From Homarus americanus (Eukaryota; Arthropoda; Malacostraca; Decapoda; Nephropidae), in NCBI RefSeq assembly GCF_018991925.1, contig NW_024735554.1, positions 2,111,907 through 2,175,906 on the forward strand: 64,000 nt of DNA, read 5' to 3'. Every line of letters begins with the position of its first letter. Position 1 is the stretch's first letter. Below are positions 1 through 8,994 of the stretch, one piece after another. A program made the position numbers and the translations under genes. The notes under the pieces are model-generated. The model made no database searches, was not told the DNA's origin, and worked only from the letters and a program-made list of their open reading frames with translations.

Positions 1-93
1 ATAAATGAATAGATAGATAAAGATTGATACATACATACATACAGACATACATATTTGTGATAGATAGTTAGACAGACAGACAGACAGACAGAC

Positions 94-124
<31 letters not shown>

Positions 125-150
125 TAGATAGATAGATAAATAAATAGATA
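1..150. repeat. GATA/GACA/CATA simple repeats
   Basis: Runs of GATA, ACAT and GACA tetranucleotides. The same series begins at 37286, so this is the left visible edge of copy 1 of the large duplication. The true left boundary is outside the window. Confidence 0.9.
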
Positions 151-447
151 GAAAAAAATAGACATATAGGTAATAATAGATAGATAGAATCCTCAAAGTA
201 TATTAAATAGGCCTACTGTAAACCTATGACGTAATGGCGGCGAAATTACACCATGACTTCAGCTTAAGCACCTTACCCAGGGTGATAATACCTACTTATA
301 TCTTACTTATACTTAAAACCCTCACTTATACCGTATATATACTTAAAACGTAACTTGTAATATCCGTAAGTATACTTAATTAAGTGTGATGTATATACCT
401 GTAGTGTAGGTGACTTATGGGTTCGTAAATTGACTTAATTAGTGAGC

Positions 448-492
<45 letters not shown>

Positions 493-863
493 GATACTGA
501 ACTGTGACGATATATATGTGACTCTCTCAATATGTGCATATATCTGACTGTCTGTCTGTCTGTCTGCCTCTATTATCTATCTATCAACCCGAAAGCTTCT
601 ATTTAAACACCCATATATTTATTCACCTACAAATCTATCCATCTATCATCCACTTTCCACAACCATCAACTCAACCTCACCTTAACTAAAGATCAAAGGC
701 ACTTCAACACTACACCACACCACACTACACTACACAACACTACACAACACAACACTACACTACACTACAATCATTATAACAGTAGTAAAATATGTACTAG
801 TTGTATTTTTGTAAACACATTGACTCATTTAACAGCACACACGATAAACCTTGACACTACAGA
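151..863. other. AT-rich intergenic or intronic sequence with simple repeats
   Basis: No gene is visible. The stretch contains a (GT)n run at about 450-490, CTGT repeats at about 545-568, and an ACACT/ACAAC-rich patch at about 705-770. The counterpart in copy 2 is 37440-38104. Confidence 0.7.
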
Positions 864-944
864 ATGAGATGTTGTTTACGATCGGTTATATTCCTGTGTT
901 TGATGTGGGACGGGGGAGAGGGACAGTTGTATGGCGTCAGTCAG
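864..944 (+). CDS. possible first coding exon with signal peptide, unknown secreted or membrane protein
   Basis: A 27-codon open stretch starts at ATG 864 and runs directly into a GTAGGT donor-like site at 945, leaving phase 0. The peptide has a basic start (MRCCLR), a hydrophobic core (SVIFLCLMW) and then a polar DGGEGQ stretch, the layout of a cleavable signal peptide. Copy 2 (38105-38182) keeps the same frame and donor and lacks exactly one codon. That is mild support for coding, because most copy differences are not multiples of three. No downstream exon can be assigned with certainty and no family is recognised. It could be a chance open frame, and the plus strand here would lie downstream of or within the minus-strand Mitf gene. 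Confidence 0.3.
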
Positions 945-1092
945 GTAGGTCAACAGGTAGATTCACAGAAAAGACAGTCACACACATACACAGACATTCA
1001 CACACACACAAAAGCAGTCATAAACACACACACACACACACACACACATACTTCAAGGCGACTAACCTAACCTAACCATTACCCCGCAATAC

Positions 1093-1256
1093 AAATCGAT
1101 TAACATCCAGGTCCCCAATTACTGCTGGGTAGACAGAGGCAAATGGCGTAAAGAAACTTGCCCATAGTTTCACCCTGCCTGGGGATCGAACAGGGTTTCG
1201 CTAGCTTGCCAGGCGAGTATGCTGACCATAACACCACAGGTTGCCTAGGTATGTAA
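1093..1256 (-). mobile_element. tRNA-derived SINE
   Basis: On the minus strand the 5' part is tRNA-like. An A-box-like segment TTATGGTCAGCAT is followed by an anticodon-arm-like CTCGCCTGGCAAGCTAGC and a B-box core GTTCGATCC within a pairing TpsiC arm (CCTG...CAGG). A non-tRNA body of about 85 bases follows, containing ACTGCTGGGTAGACAGAGGC when read on the plus strand. It is not a functional tRNA gene, because the acceptor stem does not close. The match in copy 2 is 38330-38466, which has lost part of the tRNA head. Confidence 0.6.
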
Positions 1257-1339
1257 GTAAGTGTCGAGGTCTTGTTCTCTCAGGTAAATAACACAATGTA
1301 TTACATGTCCCCAGCCAGCCCAGGGAACTAACTTATTGT

Positions 1340-1680
1340 TCCCCCCCCCCCCTCCTCCCATCCCTCACCCCCTTATCCCCCACGCCACTCCTCCCACCTC
1401 AGGCATCTTTCTATCCTCTATCCACTCCACTACAAGGATATTCATCTTTCATCCACACGCCACTACCAGTCTATCCACGAAGCTTCACAAGGAGAGCTGG
1501 AGGTGAGGGTGTGGGTAAGGGAGGGTTGTAGGTGAGGGAGGGGTGTGGGTGAGGGAGGGATGTGGGTGAGGGAGGGGTGTGGGTGAGGGAGGGGGTGGGT
1601 GAGGAGAGTTGAAGATGAGGGAGGGGGTGTGGGGAGGTAGAGCCGAAGGTGAGGGAGGGGTGTGGGTGAGGGAGAGAGAT
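1340..1680. repeat. C-rich patch and G-rich minisatellite, unit about 17 bp
   Basis: A C-rich patch (1340-1400) is followed at 1495-1680 by imperfect tandem GGGTGAGGGAGGGGTGT units. The plus strand is G-rich with many G3-G4 runs. The long open frame on the minus strand (1471-1854) is a by-product of the repeat. The counterpart 38690-39080 is much longer, so the array differs in length between the copies. Confidence 0.85.
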
Positions 1681-1714
1681 GAGTACTGGCGCCACTAACT
1701 GTAGAAGGAAGCTA

Positions 1715-1860
1715 CTGACGACACAGGATAATGCTTCAACACGGTCGACTCCTTCAGGTATAAGTGTCTGAGAGTACAGCGTGTTAGTAACATCAAGTAC
1801 CACCAGAGGCTGCCTGAGGAACCTGTAGGAGTAGTACGAGTAGGAGGTGAACAACAGGAC
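1715..1860 (+). other. exon-like unique block, unknown product
   Basis: Unique sequence between a G-rich minisatellite and a TTAGG run. In one plus-strand frame, copies 1 and 2 both read FNTVDSFRYKCLRVQRVSNI followed by KY. They then diverge: copy 1 continues HQRLPEEPV to a stop in the TTAGG run, while copy 2 (39130-39239) continues QSMPEGRNNVTDED and stops. AG dinucleotides just upstream (ACACAG at about 1722) could be acceptors. The reading looks protein-like and non-repetitive, but no family is recognised and no splice structure is certain. It could pair with the signal-peptide-like exon at 864-944. Confidence 0.25.
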
Positions 1861-1927
1861 ACACCAGGTTAGGTTAGGTTAGGTTTTAATATTGGTCTAG
1901 TGTCCAACGAAGATCTCTCGCTATAAC

Positions 1928-1989
<62 letters not shown>

Positions 1990-2340
1990 CCAGGAGGAAC
2001 TATTCTGGTTGACGGCGGGACAGCCAAGGGTAAGTAAGACCCACCACCCTGTGTACTTGGTCACTGTCAAGACCTCCTGAAGGTGCAGGAGGAGACCACA
2101 ACAGCAGCCACCCTCAGTAGTTCTTATCTATCTATCCATCTCAGTCTATCTATCTATCTATCCAATCAATAGATCTATCTACCCAAACTATCCATCTATC
2201 TACCCACCCAGTCTATCTATCTATCCATCTCAGTCTATCCATTGATCTATCTATCCACCCAGGTCTATCTATCTATCCATCTACCCACAAGTCTGCCTCA
2301 CACTCACTCACCATAACAAATAACAAGGATATAATATATA
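1861..2340. repeat. TTAGG run, (GT)n and TCTA repeats
   Basis: Holds a short TTAGG run (1866-1886), a (GT)n tract at about 1926-1988 and TCTA/TCCA tetranucleotides (2120-2290). Between them, 1995-2029 is a short unique segment ending in a good donor-like GGTAAGTAAG at about 2029. One frame reads GGTILVDGGTAK. It is too short to call. Confidence 0.75.
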
Positions 2341-2349
2341 AAATAGGGT

Positions 2350-2605
2350 TTATGTACTATCCAGAGTACAATTTATGAACCCAGAGTACAATTTATGTAT
2401 CCAGAGTACAATTTATGAACCCAGAGTACAATTTATGTATCCAGAGTACAATTTATGTATCCAGAGTACAATTTATGTATCCAGAGTACAATTTATGTAT
2501 CCAGAGTACAATTTATGAACCCAGAGTACAATTTATGCACCCAGAGTACAATTTATGTATCCAGAGTACAATTTATGCATCCAGAGTACAGTTTATGTAT
2601 CAAGA
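2350..2605. repeat. 20-bp minisatellite, about 12 copies
   Basis: Tandem CCAGAGTACAATTTATGTAT units with GTAT/GAAC/GCAC variants at the unit end. The open frame at 2415-2609 arises only from the repeat. The counterpart 39755-39935 has fewer, eroded units. Confidence 0.9.
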
Positions 2606-2723
2606 GTAGATCATAAACACATTACTTTCTATGTCTGATGATTTGTTATGGGTCTCTGTAGTCAAGGAAGCCAATGTGAATACTTATGTCTCTCACTTAA
2701 TATGCAAAAGGTGAGGATAGGAA

Positions 2724-2784
<61 letters not shown>

Positions 2785-2975
2785 ATTCACTGTTTCAACT
2801 ATTTCTGTCTCTCTCACCTTTCGCTCTCACCTGACTCTTTTCTCTCGCCTATCTCTCTGTCTCACCTGTCTCTCATTTACCTTTATTAATTATTGGGGTT
2901 TATGGTTCACCTTAATTGTATCTCATTAATGAAGATGACAGGTGAAAAGATTACGTTATTGAGATCACCTGAATA
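2606..2975. other. non-coding spacer with (GT)n
   Basis: A (GT)n run at about 2727-2780 with TCTC-rich flanks (2800-2880). No gene seen. The same order occurs at 39940-40320. Confidence 0.7.
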
Positions 2976-2979
2976 TGAT

Positions 2980-4122
2980 TAAGGAGATGCCAGTTTATAT
3001 CGAGATGCCAGTTTATATAGAGATGCCAGTTTATATAGAGATGCCAGTTTATATAGAGATGCCAGTTTATATAGAGATGCCAGTTTATATAGAGATGCCA
3101 GTTTATATAGAGATGCCAGTTTATATAGAGATGGCAGTTTATATAGAGATGGCAGTTTATATAGAGATGGCAGTTTATATAGAGATGGCAGTTTATATCG
3201 AGATGCCAGTTTATATAGAGATGCCAGTTTATATAGAGATGCCAGTTTATATAAAGATGCCAGTTTATATAGAGATGCCAGTTTATATAGAGATGCCAGT
3301 TTATATAGAGATGCCAGTTTATATAGAGATGCCAGCTTATATAGAGATGCCAGTTTATATAGAGATGCCAGTTTACATAGAGATGCAGTTTATAGAGATG
3401 CCAGCCAGTATATAGAGATGCCAGCTTATATAGAGATGCTGAAGCTTATATAGAGATGCCAGTTTATAGGAGATGCCAGTTTATAGAGATGTCAGTTTAT
3501 AAGATGCTAGTTTATATCGAGATGTCAGTTTATATAGAGATGCCAGCTTATATAGAGAGATGTCAGCTTATATAGAGATGCCAGTTTATATAGAGATGCC
3601 AGTTTATATAGGAGATGGCAGTTTATATAGAGATGCCAGTTTATATAGAGATGCCAGTTTATATAGAGACAGTTTATATAGAGATGCCAGTTTATATAGA
3701 GATGCCAGTTTATAGAGATGCCAGTTTATATAGATGCCAGTTTATAGAGATGCCAGTTTATATAAAGATGCCAGTTTATATAGAGATGCCAGTTTATATA
3801 GAGATGCCAGTTTATATAGAGATGCCAGTTTATATAGAGATGCCAGTTTATATAGAGATGCCAGTTTATATAAAGATGCTAGTTTATATAGAGATGCCAG
3901 TTTATATAAAGATGCCAGTTTATATAGAGATGCCAGTTTATATAGAGATGCCAGTTTATATAAAGATGCCAGTTTATATAGAGATGCCAGTTTATATAAA
4001 GATGCCAGTTTATATAGAGATGCCAGTTTATATAGATGCCAGTTTATATAGAGACAGTTTATATAGAGATGCCAGTTTATATAGAGATGCTAGTTTATAT
4101 AGAGATGCCAGTTTATATAGAC
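2980..4122. repeat. 18-bp minisatellite, about 60 copies, carrying TATATAA on the minus strand
   Basis: More than 1.1 kb of tandem CCAGTTTATATAGAGATG units with point variants (GGCAG, AAAGATG) and a disordered middle at about 3385-3620. The unit is a multiple of three and has no stop, so long MPVYIE-type frames appear. These are repeat artefacts. Read in the sense direction of the Mitf gene, each unit contains CTATATAAAC, a TATA-box-like sequence. The array lies 3' of Mitf exon 2, probably in an intron. Copy 2 holds it at 40325-41425. Confidence 0.95.
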
Positions 4123-4199
4123 CTGTTGTTTTTCATTTCTACCACAATGACAACTTCAGGTGAAGATCTTTATTGATACGACATTAGGAGGTACAGTAT

Positions 4200-5030
4200 A
4201 TGAGGGGGTGTTGGAGGGAGGGGTGGGAGGGAGGGGTGTTGGGGAGGGGTGTTGGAGGGAGGGGTGTTGGAGGGAGGGGTGTTGGAGGGAGGGGTGTTGA
4301 GGGGAGGGGTGTTGGAGGAGGGGTGTTGGAGGAGGGGTGTTGGAGGGAGGGGTGTTGGAGGGAGGGGGTGGTGGGAGGGAGGGTGTTGGAGGGGAGGGGT
4401 GTTGGAGGGAGGGGTGTTGGAGGGAGGGGGTGTTGGAGGAGGGGTGTTGGAGGTGGGAGGGGTGTTGGAGGAAGGGATGTTGGAGGAGGGGTGTTGGAGG
4501 GAGAAAAGGGAGGGGAGGGGATGTTGGAGGAGGGGTGTTGGAGGGAGGGGTGTTGGAGGGAGGGATGTTGGAGGGGAGGGGTGTGTTGGAGGGAGGGGTA
4601 AGGAGGGAGGGGGTGTTGGAGGAGGGTGTTGGAAGGAGGGGGTGTTGGAGGTAGGGTGTTGGAGGGAGGGATGTTAGAGGGAGGGGGGGCAGGGAGGTGT
4701 TGGAGGAGGGGTGTTGGAGGGAGGGGGTGTTGGAGGGAGGGGTGTTGAGTGGAGGGGCAGCAGGAGGAGGGTGTTGGAGGAGGGGTGTTGGAGGAGGGTG
4801 CTGGAGGGAGGGGTGTTGGAGGGAGGGGTGTTGGAGGGAGGGGGGTGTTGGAGGGAGGGGTGTTGGAGGGAGGGGGTGTTGGGGGAGGGGTGTTGAGGGA
4901 GGGGTGTTGGAGGAGGGGTGTTGGAGGGAGGGTGTGTTGGAGGTAGGGGTGATGGAGGGAGGGGTGATGGAGGGAGGGGGTGTTGGAGGGAGGGGGTGTT
5001 GGAGGGAGGGATGTTAGAGGGAGGGATGAT
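4200..5030. repeat. G-rich GGAGGGAGGGGTGTT minisatellite next to the Mitf exon 2 donor
   Basis: About 830 bp of 14-16 bp units built on GGAGGGAGGGGTGTT, ending 9 bases from the exon 2 splice junction. The plus strand is G-rich with closely spaced G3-G4 runs. The gene-sense strand is C/T/A-rich. All long frames here, including the C-terminal three quarters of a 418-residue minus-strand frame rich in proline, threonine and serine, are repeat read-through. The counterpart is 41495-42310. Confidence 0.95.
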
Positions 5031-5038
5031 ACACTCAC

Positions 5039-5420
5039 CTGTAACACCTGGGGAGGCACGTCGGAGGGCACTGAGGCTGGAATAGCGATGCCCTCCTGAG
5101 TCTGTTGATGTTGTTGTTGTTGTTGTTGTTGTTGTTGCTGCTGCTGCTGCTGCTGCTGTTGTTGTTGTTGTTGTTGTTGTTGATAAATCAGCTGTTGTTG
5201 TTGCTGATGCTGGAGATTATGCTGTTGTTGTTGTTGCTGTTGTTGTATTTGATGTTGTTGTTGTTGTTGTTGTTGTTGCAGTTGGTGATGGTGGTGTAGT
5301 CGAGATGCAGCTGTAACGTCCCTGTCTCTGGCCTCCTGTTGCTGCTGCTGTTGGCGCATCAGCTGTTGTTTGAGCTGTGTCCGGGAGGTGGTAGGCAGCA
5401 CCTTCACGTTCGATGGAGGA
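5039..5420 (-). CDS. Mitf: Mitf (MITF/TFE family) exon 2, polyglutamine-rich
   Basis: The minus-strand acceptor TTTTGTCCAACAG ends at 5421 and the donor CAG/GTGAGTGT starts at 5038. The exon enters in phase 2 and leaves in phase 0. The peptide starts PPSNVKVLPTTSRTQLKQQLMRQ. Its TSRTQLKQQLMRQ matches the TSRxLLRQQLMRE block of vertebrate MITF, TFEB and TFE3, the conserved N-terminal segment upstream of the bHLH-zip. Next come basic EARDRD, a histidine run, several CAG/CAA-coded glutamine runs (the longest about 25), and PSDVPPQVLQ, which aligns with the vertebrate QVPMEVLK end of the equivalent exon. The family binds E-box/CLEAR sites and controls lysosome and pigment-cell genes. Polyglutamine expansion is unusual for vertebrate members. 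Exon 1 (8541-9733) joins in phase. The exon is intact here and damaged in copy 2 (42321-42700). Confidence 0.82.
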
Positions 5421-5431
5421 CTGTTGGACAA

Positions 5432-5655
5432 AAGAGACACCTGTTAGACCTCTGTTACACCTGTTAGCCCTCTGTTACACCTGTTAGCCCTCTGTTACAC
5501 CTGTTAGACCTCTGTTACACCTGTTAGACACTTGTTACACCTGTTGGACCTCTGTTACACCTGTTAGACCGCTGTTACACCTGATAGACATTTGTTACAC
5601 CTGTTACACCTGTTACACCTGATAGACATTTGTTACACCTGTTACACCTGTCCTA
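5432..5655. repeat. 20-bp minisatellite just upstream of the exon 2 acceptor
   Basis: About ten imperfect CTGTTACACCTGTTAGACCT units abut the acceptor of Mitf exon 2. On the gene strand each unit reads GTCTAACAGGTGTAACAGAG, so it repeats a branch-point-like CTAAC and an AACAG acceptor-like end. The counterpart is 42712-42912. Confidence 0.9.
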
Positions 5656-5915
5656 TTACTGTACCTTATCAACATATCATCACTAATTAGGTAACTAACT
5701 AGTATGCATGTCCTAATACACTGCTGGGACATACAGTACAGGTGTTATACATGTCCTAAAAAAACAGTAAAGACACATTAAGTCGGCGTGTTGTGTTGAG
5801 TCGTGTAGTATCGTGTGGTCGGGGCGTGTGGTCGGGTCGTGTGGTCAGGTCGTGTGGTCGGGTCGTGTGGTTGGGTCGTGTGGTCGTGTCGTATGGTCGT
5901 GTCGTGTGGTCGGGT
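5656..5915. repeat. short unique spacer, then GTCGTGTGGTCGG minisatellite ending at a gap
   Basis: Unique AT-rich sequence runs to about 5785. Tandem GTCGTGTGGTCGG-like units (13-14 bp) run into the N gap. The array probably caused the assembly break. Copy 2 continues through it (43035-43405). Confidence 0.85.
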
Positions 5916-6015
5916 NNNNNNNNNNNNNNNNNNNNNNNNNNNNNNNNNNNNNNNNNNNNNNNNNNNNNNNNNNNNNNNNNNNNNNNNNNNNNNNNNNNNN
6001 NNNNNNNNNNNNNNN
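5916..6015. other. assembly gap, 100 N
   Basis: Exactly 100 N, the usual placeholder for an unknown gap size. Flanks on both sides align to copy 2 at about 43040 and 46465. In copy 2 the missing part is therefore about 3.4 kb, not 100 bases. Confidence 0.99.
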
Positions 6016-7010
6016 AGTTGAACGCCGGAAATTCTCTGAAAATAAACATGGCCAAGGCTCAGCTAACCCCTCCCTTCCCCTCCTCCCACCCTCCTTCTCC
6101 TTCCCCCCCACCCCCTTCCGTCCGTATCCCTCACCCCTCACCCCCTTTACCTCTCCCTCTCCTCGACTACTGAGAGCAACACTTGACGTCACAAGAGTGT
6201 AAATATTTTGGCGGTAACAGAAGCTTTGAATACCGCGGCAGTGAGAAGACCTGACCTTAGTTTAAGTCTATTGCTGGCTGTGTTTATCTTGTGTTGTGGT
6301 GGTGAGGTGGTGGTTGAGGTAGTGGTGGTGGTTGTTGTTGAGGTAGTGGTGGTGGTTGCTGTTGTAGTGGTTGACGTGGTTGTTGTTGTTGTGGATGTTG
6401 TGGTTGTTGTTGTGCTTAAATGATCTTGATTTGTCATTATCATCATCATTATTATTATTGTTATTATTATTGTTTATTATTATTAACACCATTATTATCA
6501 TTATTATTGTCACAAGTTGGTCAGTATACAGCAGTTCAGTCACCTTGCTCAACCTTTACAAAACCCACGTCTTTAAGGGCACGCCGGGCACTGATTGGCT
6601 CTCGACCAACATACCGACAGGGAGATACATCTACCATTGTGTTCTAAACCTAACCTAACCAAAACCTAACCTAACCTACCACTAGAGCACTGTTATATCT
6701 CTACTGAATGTGTCAATGTCTGTCTTGCTATTCACCCTTTATATCTATGTGTTTACAGGTAATAGCATTGTGTACAGTCCTCACCGATTACGGGTATACC
6801 TTTATTGAATGTTTATAGATTAAATAATTATTAAATACAAACTATACAAATATATTAACATAGAATGATAAAAAGAAACCCATTTTAATTATAATCACAG
6901 AAAATGTTAATATGTTGACGTTAATGGGGTACTGTGTTATCTGGGTATACCATTATTGGCTCTCAGTAAGATAAAACATTCGCATTTATTTCTCACCTCA
7001 TTAAAACGAC
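6016..7010. other. non-coding: C/T-rich stretch, GGT/GTT and ATT repeats, unique AT-rich sequence
   Basis: C/T-rich at 6058-6165. A single CRE-like TGACGTCA occurs at about 6184. GTG/GTT trinucleotides cover 6285-6415, where the frames read as polyvaline or polythreonine and are artefacts. ATT/ATC repeats lie at 6430-6510. Then comes unique AT-rich sequence with a few CCTAA units (6645-6680). No gene is visible. The same series is in copy 2 at 46465-47400. Confidence 0.7.
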
Positions 7011-7170
7011 CCCATGCTAACCTAACCTAACCTAACCCAACCTAACCTAACCCAACTCCATGCTAACGTAATTGCGCGTAACTTAACCTAACCCAACCCC
7101 ATGCTAACGTAATTGCGCGTAACCTAACCTAACCAAACCACTCTTAACCTAACCTAACCAGATAGCGTTC
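7011..7170. repeat. CCTAA-rich block with direct repeat
   Basis: Clusters of CCTAAC/CCCAAC, plus two near-identical copies of a CCATGCTAACGTAATTGCGCG segment (about 7061 and 7099). The counterpart is 47410-47565. Confidence 0.8.
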
Positions 7171-7424
7171 AGGTGTTTAAATTAATCCCCAGGTGAAATA
7201 AGCCGCTGGAGTGAGTAATAGTCAAGAAAAAAAAAAGATCATTATATTTCACACACAATTAAACAAGAACTAAATAACAGTTGCCAAGAACAAACACATT
7301 TACAGCTGGGTGGACTAAGGAACGAATCAGCGACGCTTATCTAGTTAATAATTAATTCTCAGGTTGTAATTTGTAGATATTTAACTTCAGAGAAATAATT
7401 ATCGTAGATCACCTGAACATTAGT
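7171..7424. other. unique AT-rich spacer
   Basis: No gene seen. It carries one copy of the dispersed TTTAAATTAATCCCCAGGTGAAATAAG motif at its left end (about 7172-7203). Confidence 0.6.
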
Positions 7425-8035
7425 CACCCCCATAACTTATTTTACCTGATGATTAAACACCTGACCTGACCTAACCTAACCTAACCTGACCTAACCTAAC
7501 CTGACCTGACCTAACCTAACCCCATAACTTATTTCACCTGATAATTAAACACCTTATATACCTGGGAGGGTTAGGTTAGGTTAGTATAAGGGTGTTTAAT
7601 TATCAAGTGAAATACGATGGGGTTAGGTTAGGTTACTATAAGGGTGTTCAATTATCAAGTGAAATAAGATGGGGTCAGGTCAGGTCAGGTTAGGTTAGGT
7701 TACTATAAGGGTGTTTAATTATCAAGTGAAATACGATGGGGTTAGGTTAGGTTACTATAAGGGTGTTCAATTATCAAGTGAAATAAGATGGGGTCAGGTC
7801 AGGTCAGGTCAGGTTAGGTTAGGTTACTATAAGGGTGTTTAATTATCAAGTGAAATACGATGGGGTTAGGTTAGGTTACTATAAGGGTGTTTAATTATCA
7901 AGTGAAATAAGATGGGGTCAGGTCAGGTCAGGTCAGGTTACTATAAGGGTGTTCAATTATCAAGTGAAATAAGATGGGGTCAGGTCTGGTCAGGTCAGGT
8001 TACTATAAGGGTGTTTAATTATCAAGTAACATAAG
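7425..8035. repeat. array of the dispersed TTTAATTATCAAGTGAAATA motif with inverted left end
   Basis: Two motif copies in reverse orientation (about 7433-7467 and 7520-7553) face about eight forward copies from 7591 on. Forward units comprise ACTATAAGGGTGTTYAATTA, then TCAAGTGAAATAMGATGGGG, then a variable block of GGTCA or GGTTA pentamers. Period is about 47-75 bp because the pentamer block varies. Units ending AATACGATGGGG tend to alternate with units ending AATAAGATGGGG, suggesting growth by a two-unit step. The counterpart is 47825-48400. Confidence 0.85.
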
Positions 8036-8367
8036 CGGGCGTTCCTTCAGGAGACCAGCTCTGAGCATCAGTACCCCGGCAGCAGCTCCCAACCTTCAGT
8101 ATCCTGCAGGTGAAAATTTCCCTCTGTTGTCACCTTCAGTTCTTGGCACCAAAACTGACCATAAACAACGCCAACATGAGCCATCACTAGCGCCAACACG
8201 AGCCATCACTAACGCCAACCCACTTCACAATGACACTCTTTACGGACACTATATCAAACGACCTCTCGCCAGCCTTCTGCGGTACGAGGAGGATCACGTG
8301 TTTGTCATTATAATCACCAACATAAATATACAACTCGTTTAATAACTTGACGACAATGATGAAGGCT

Positions 8368-8370
<3 letters not shown>
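8036..8370. other. unique sequence with an exon-like segment
   Basis: On the plus strand 8051-8109 is bounded by TTCCTTCAG and GTGAAAA and stays open in one frame (ETSSEHQYPGSSSQPSVSC). Copy 2 lacks exactly three bases of it. Tandem GCCAACACGAGCCATCACTA-like units lie at about 8170-8220. No other support for a gene. Confidence 0.35.
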
Positions 8371-8466
<96 letters not shown>

Positions 8467-8508
8467 GTGTGTGTGTGTGTGTGTGTGTGAGGGTGTGTGT
8501 GTAGGGGG
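8371..8508. repeat. long (GT)n microsatellite
   Basis: Over 120 bases of almost pure GT with a few GAGG interruptions near the right end, located in the Mitf intron about 30-170 bases downstream of the exon 1 donor on the gene strand. The counterpart is 48731-48880. Confidence 0.97.
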
Positions 8509-8540
8509 GTTCACAGTGTGGGAAATACACTAATACTTAC

Positions 8541-8948
8541 GCCAGGGGAGGCAGACCCAGTACCTTGCCCCTGTGACCCGCCCCTCCGCCATCTTCCCAA
8601 GGGGCAGTCACCTCGATCTTGACCTGAGGTGTGGGCGTGACCGGCGGGTCGTCCGAGGAACGGCGTGAGGCGGGTGTGGAGGGGCGCGAGACCCCGGGGG
8701 GCGTGGCGGTGTTGGCTGCAGTGGGGGAAGTGTGGGGTGAGGTGTGAGGGGAGGTGAGTGGTGAGGTGTAGGGTGAGAGGTAAGTCTCACACCCTAGGCT
8801 CATAGGCTCGTGGCTCACCCCAGCACGAGCCTCCCACGACTCACACCCTCGCTCAAACGACCCTGAGCCACTCTGCTCGTGTGACCCGCCAGGGCTGTGA
8901 TGCTGCTGCTGGTGCTGTTGCTGCTGCTGCTGCTGCTGCTGCTGTTGC

Positions 8949-8994
<46 letters not shown>

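Noticed and set aside
2975..4163. Long MPVYIE/DASLYR repeat proteins
   Set aside because: They are frames of an 18-bp tandem repeat without stops. The repeat is open in more than one frame and is broken in copy 2.
4184..5440. A 418-residue minus-strand open frame as one protein
   Set aside because: Only 5420-5039 is exon. A canonical donor (CAG/GTGAGT) ends it, and the rest is read-through of the G-rich minisatellite.
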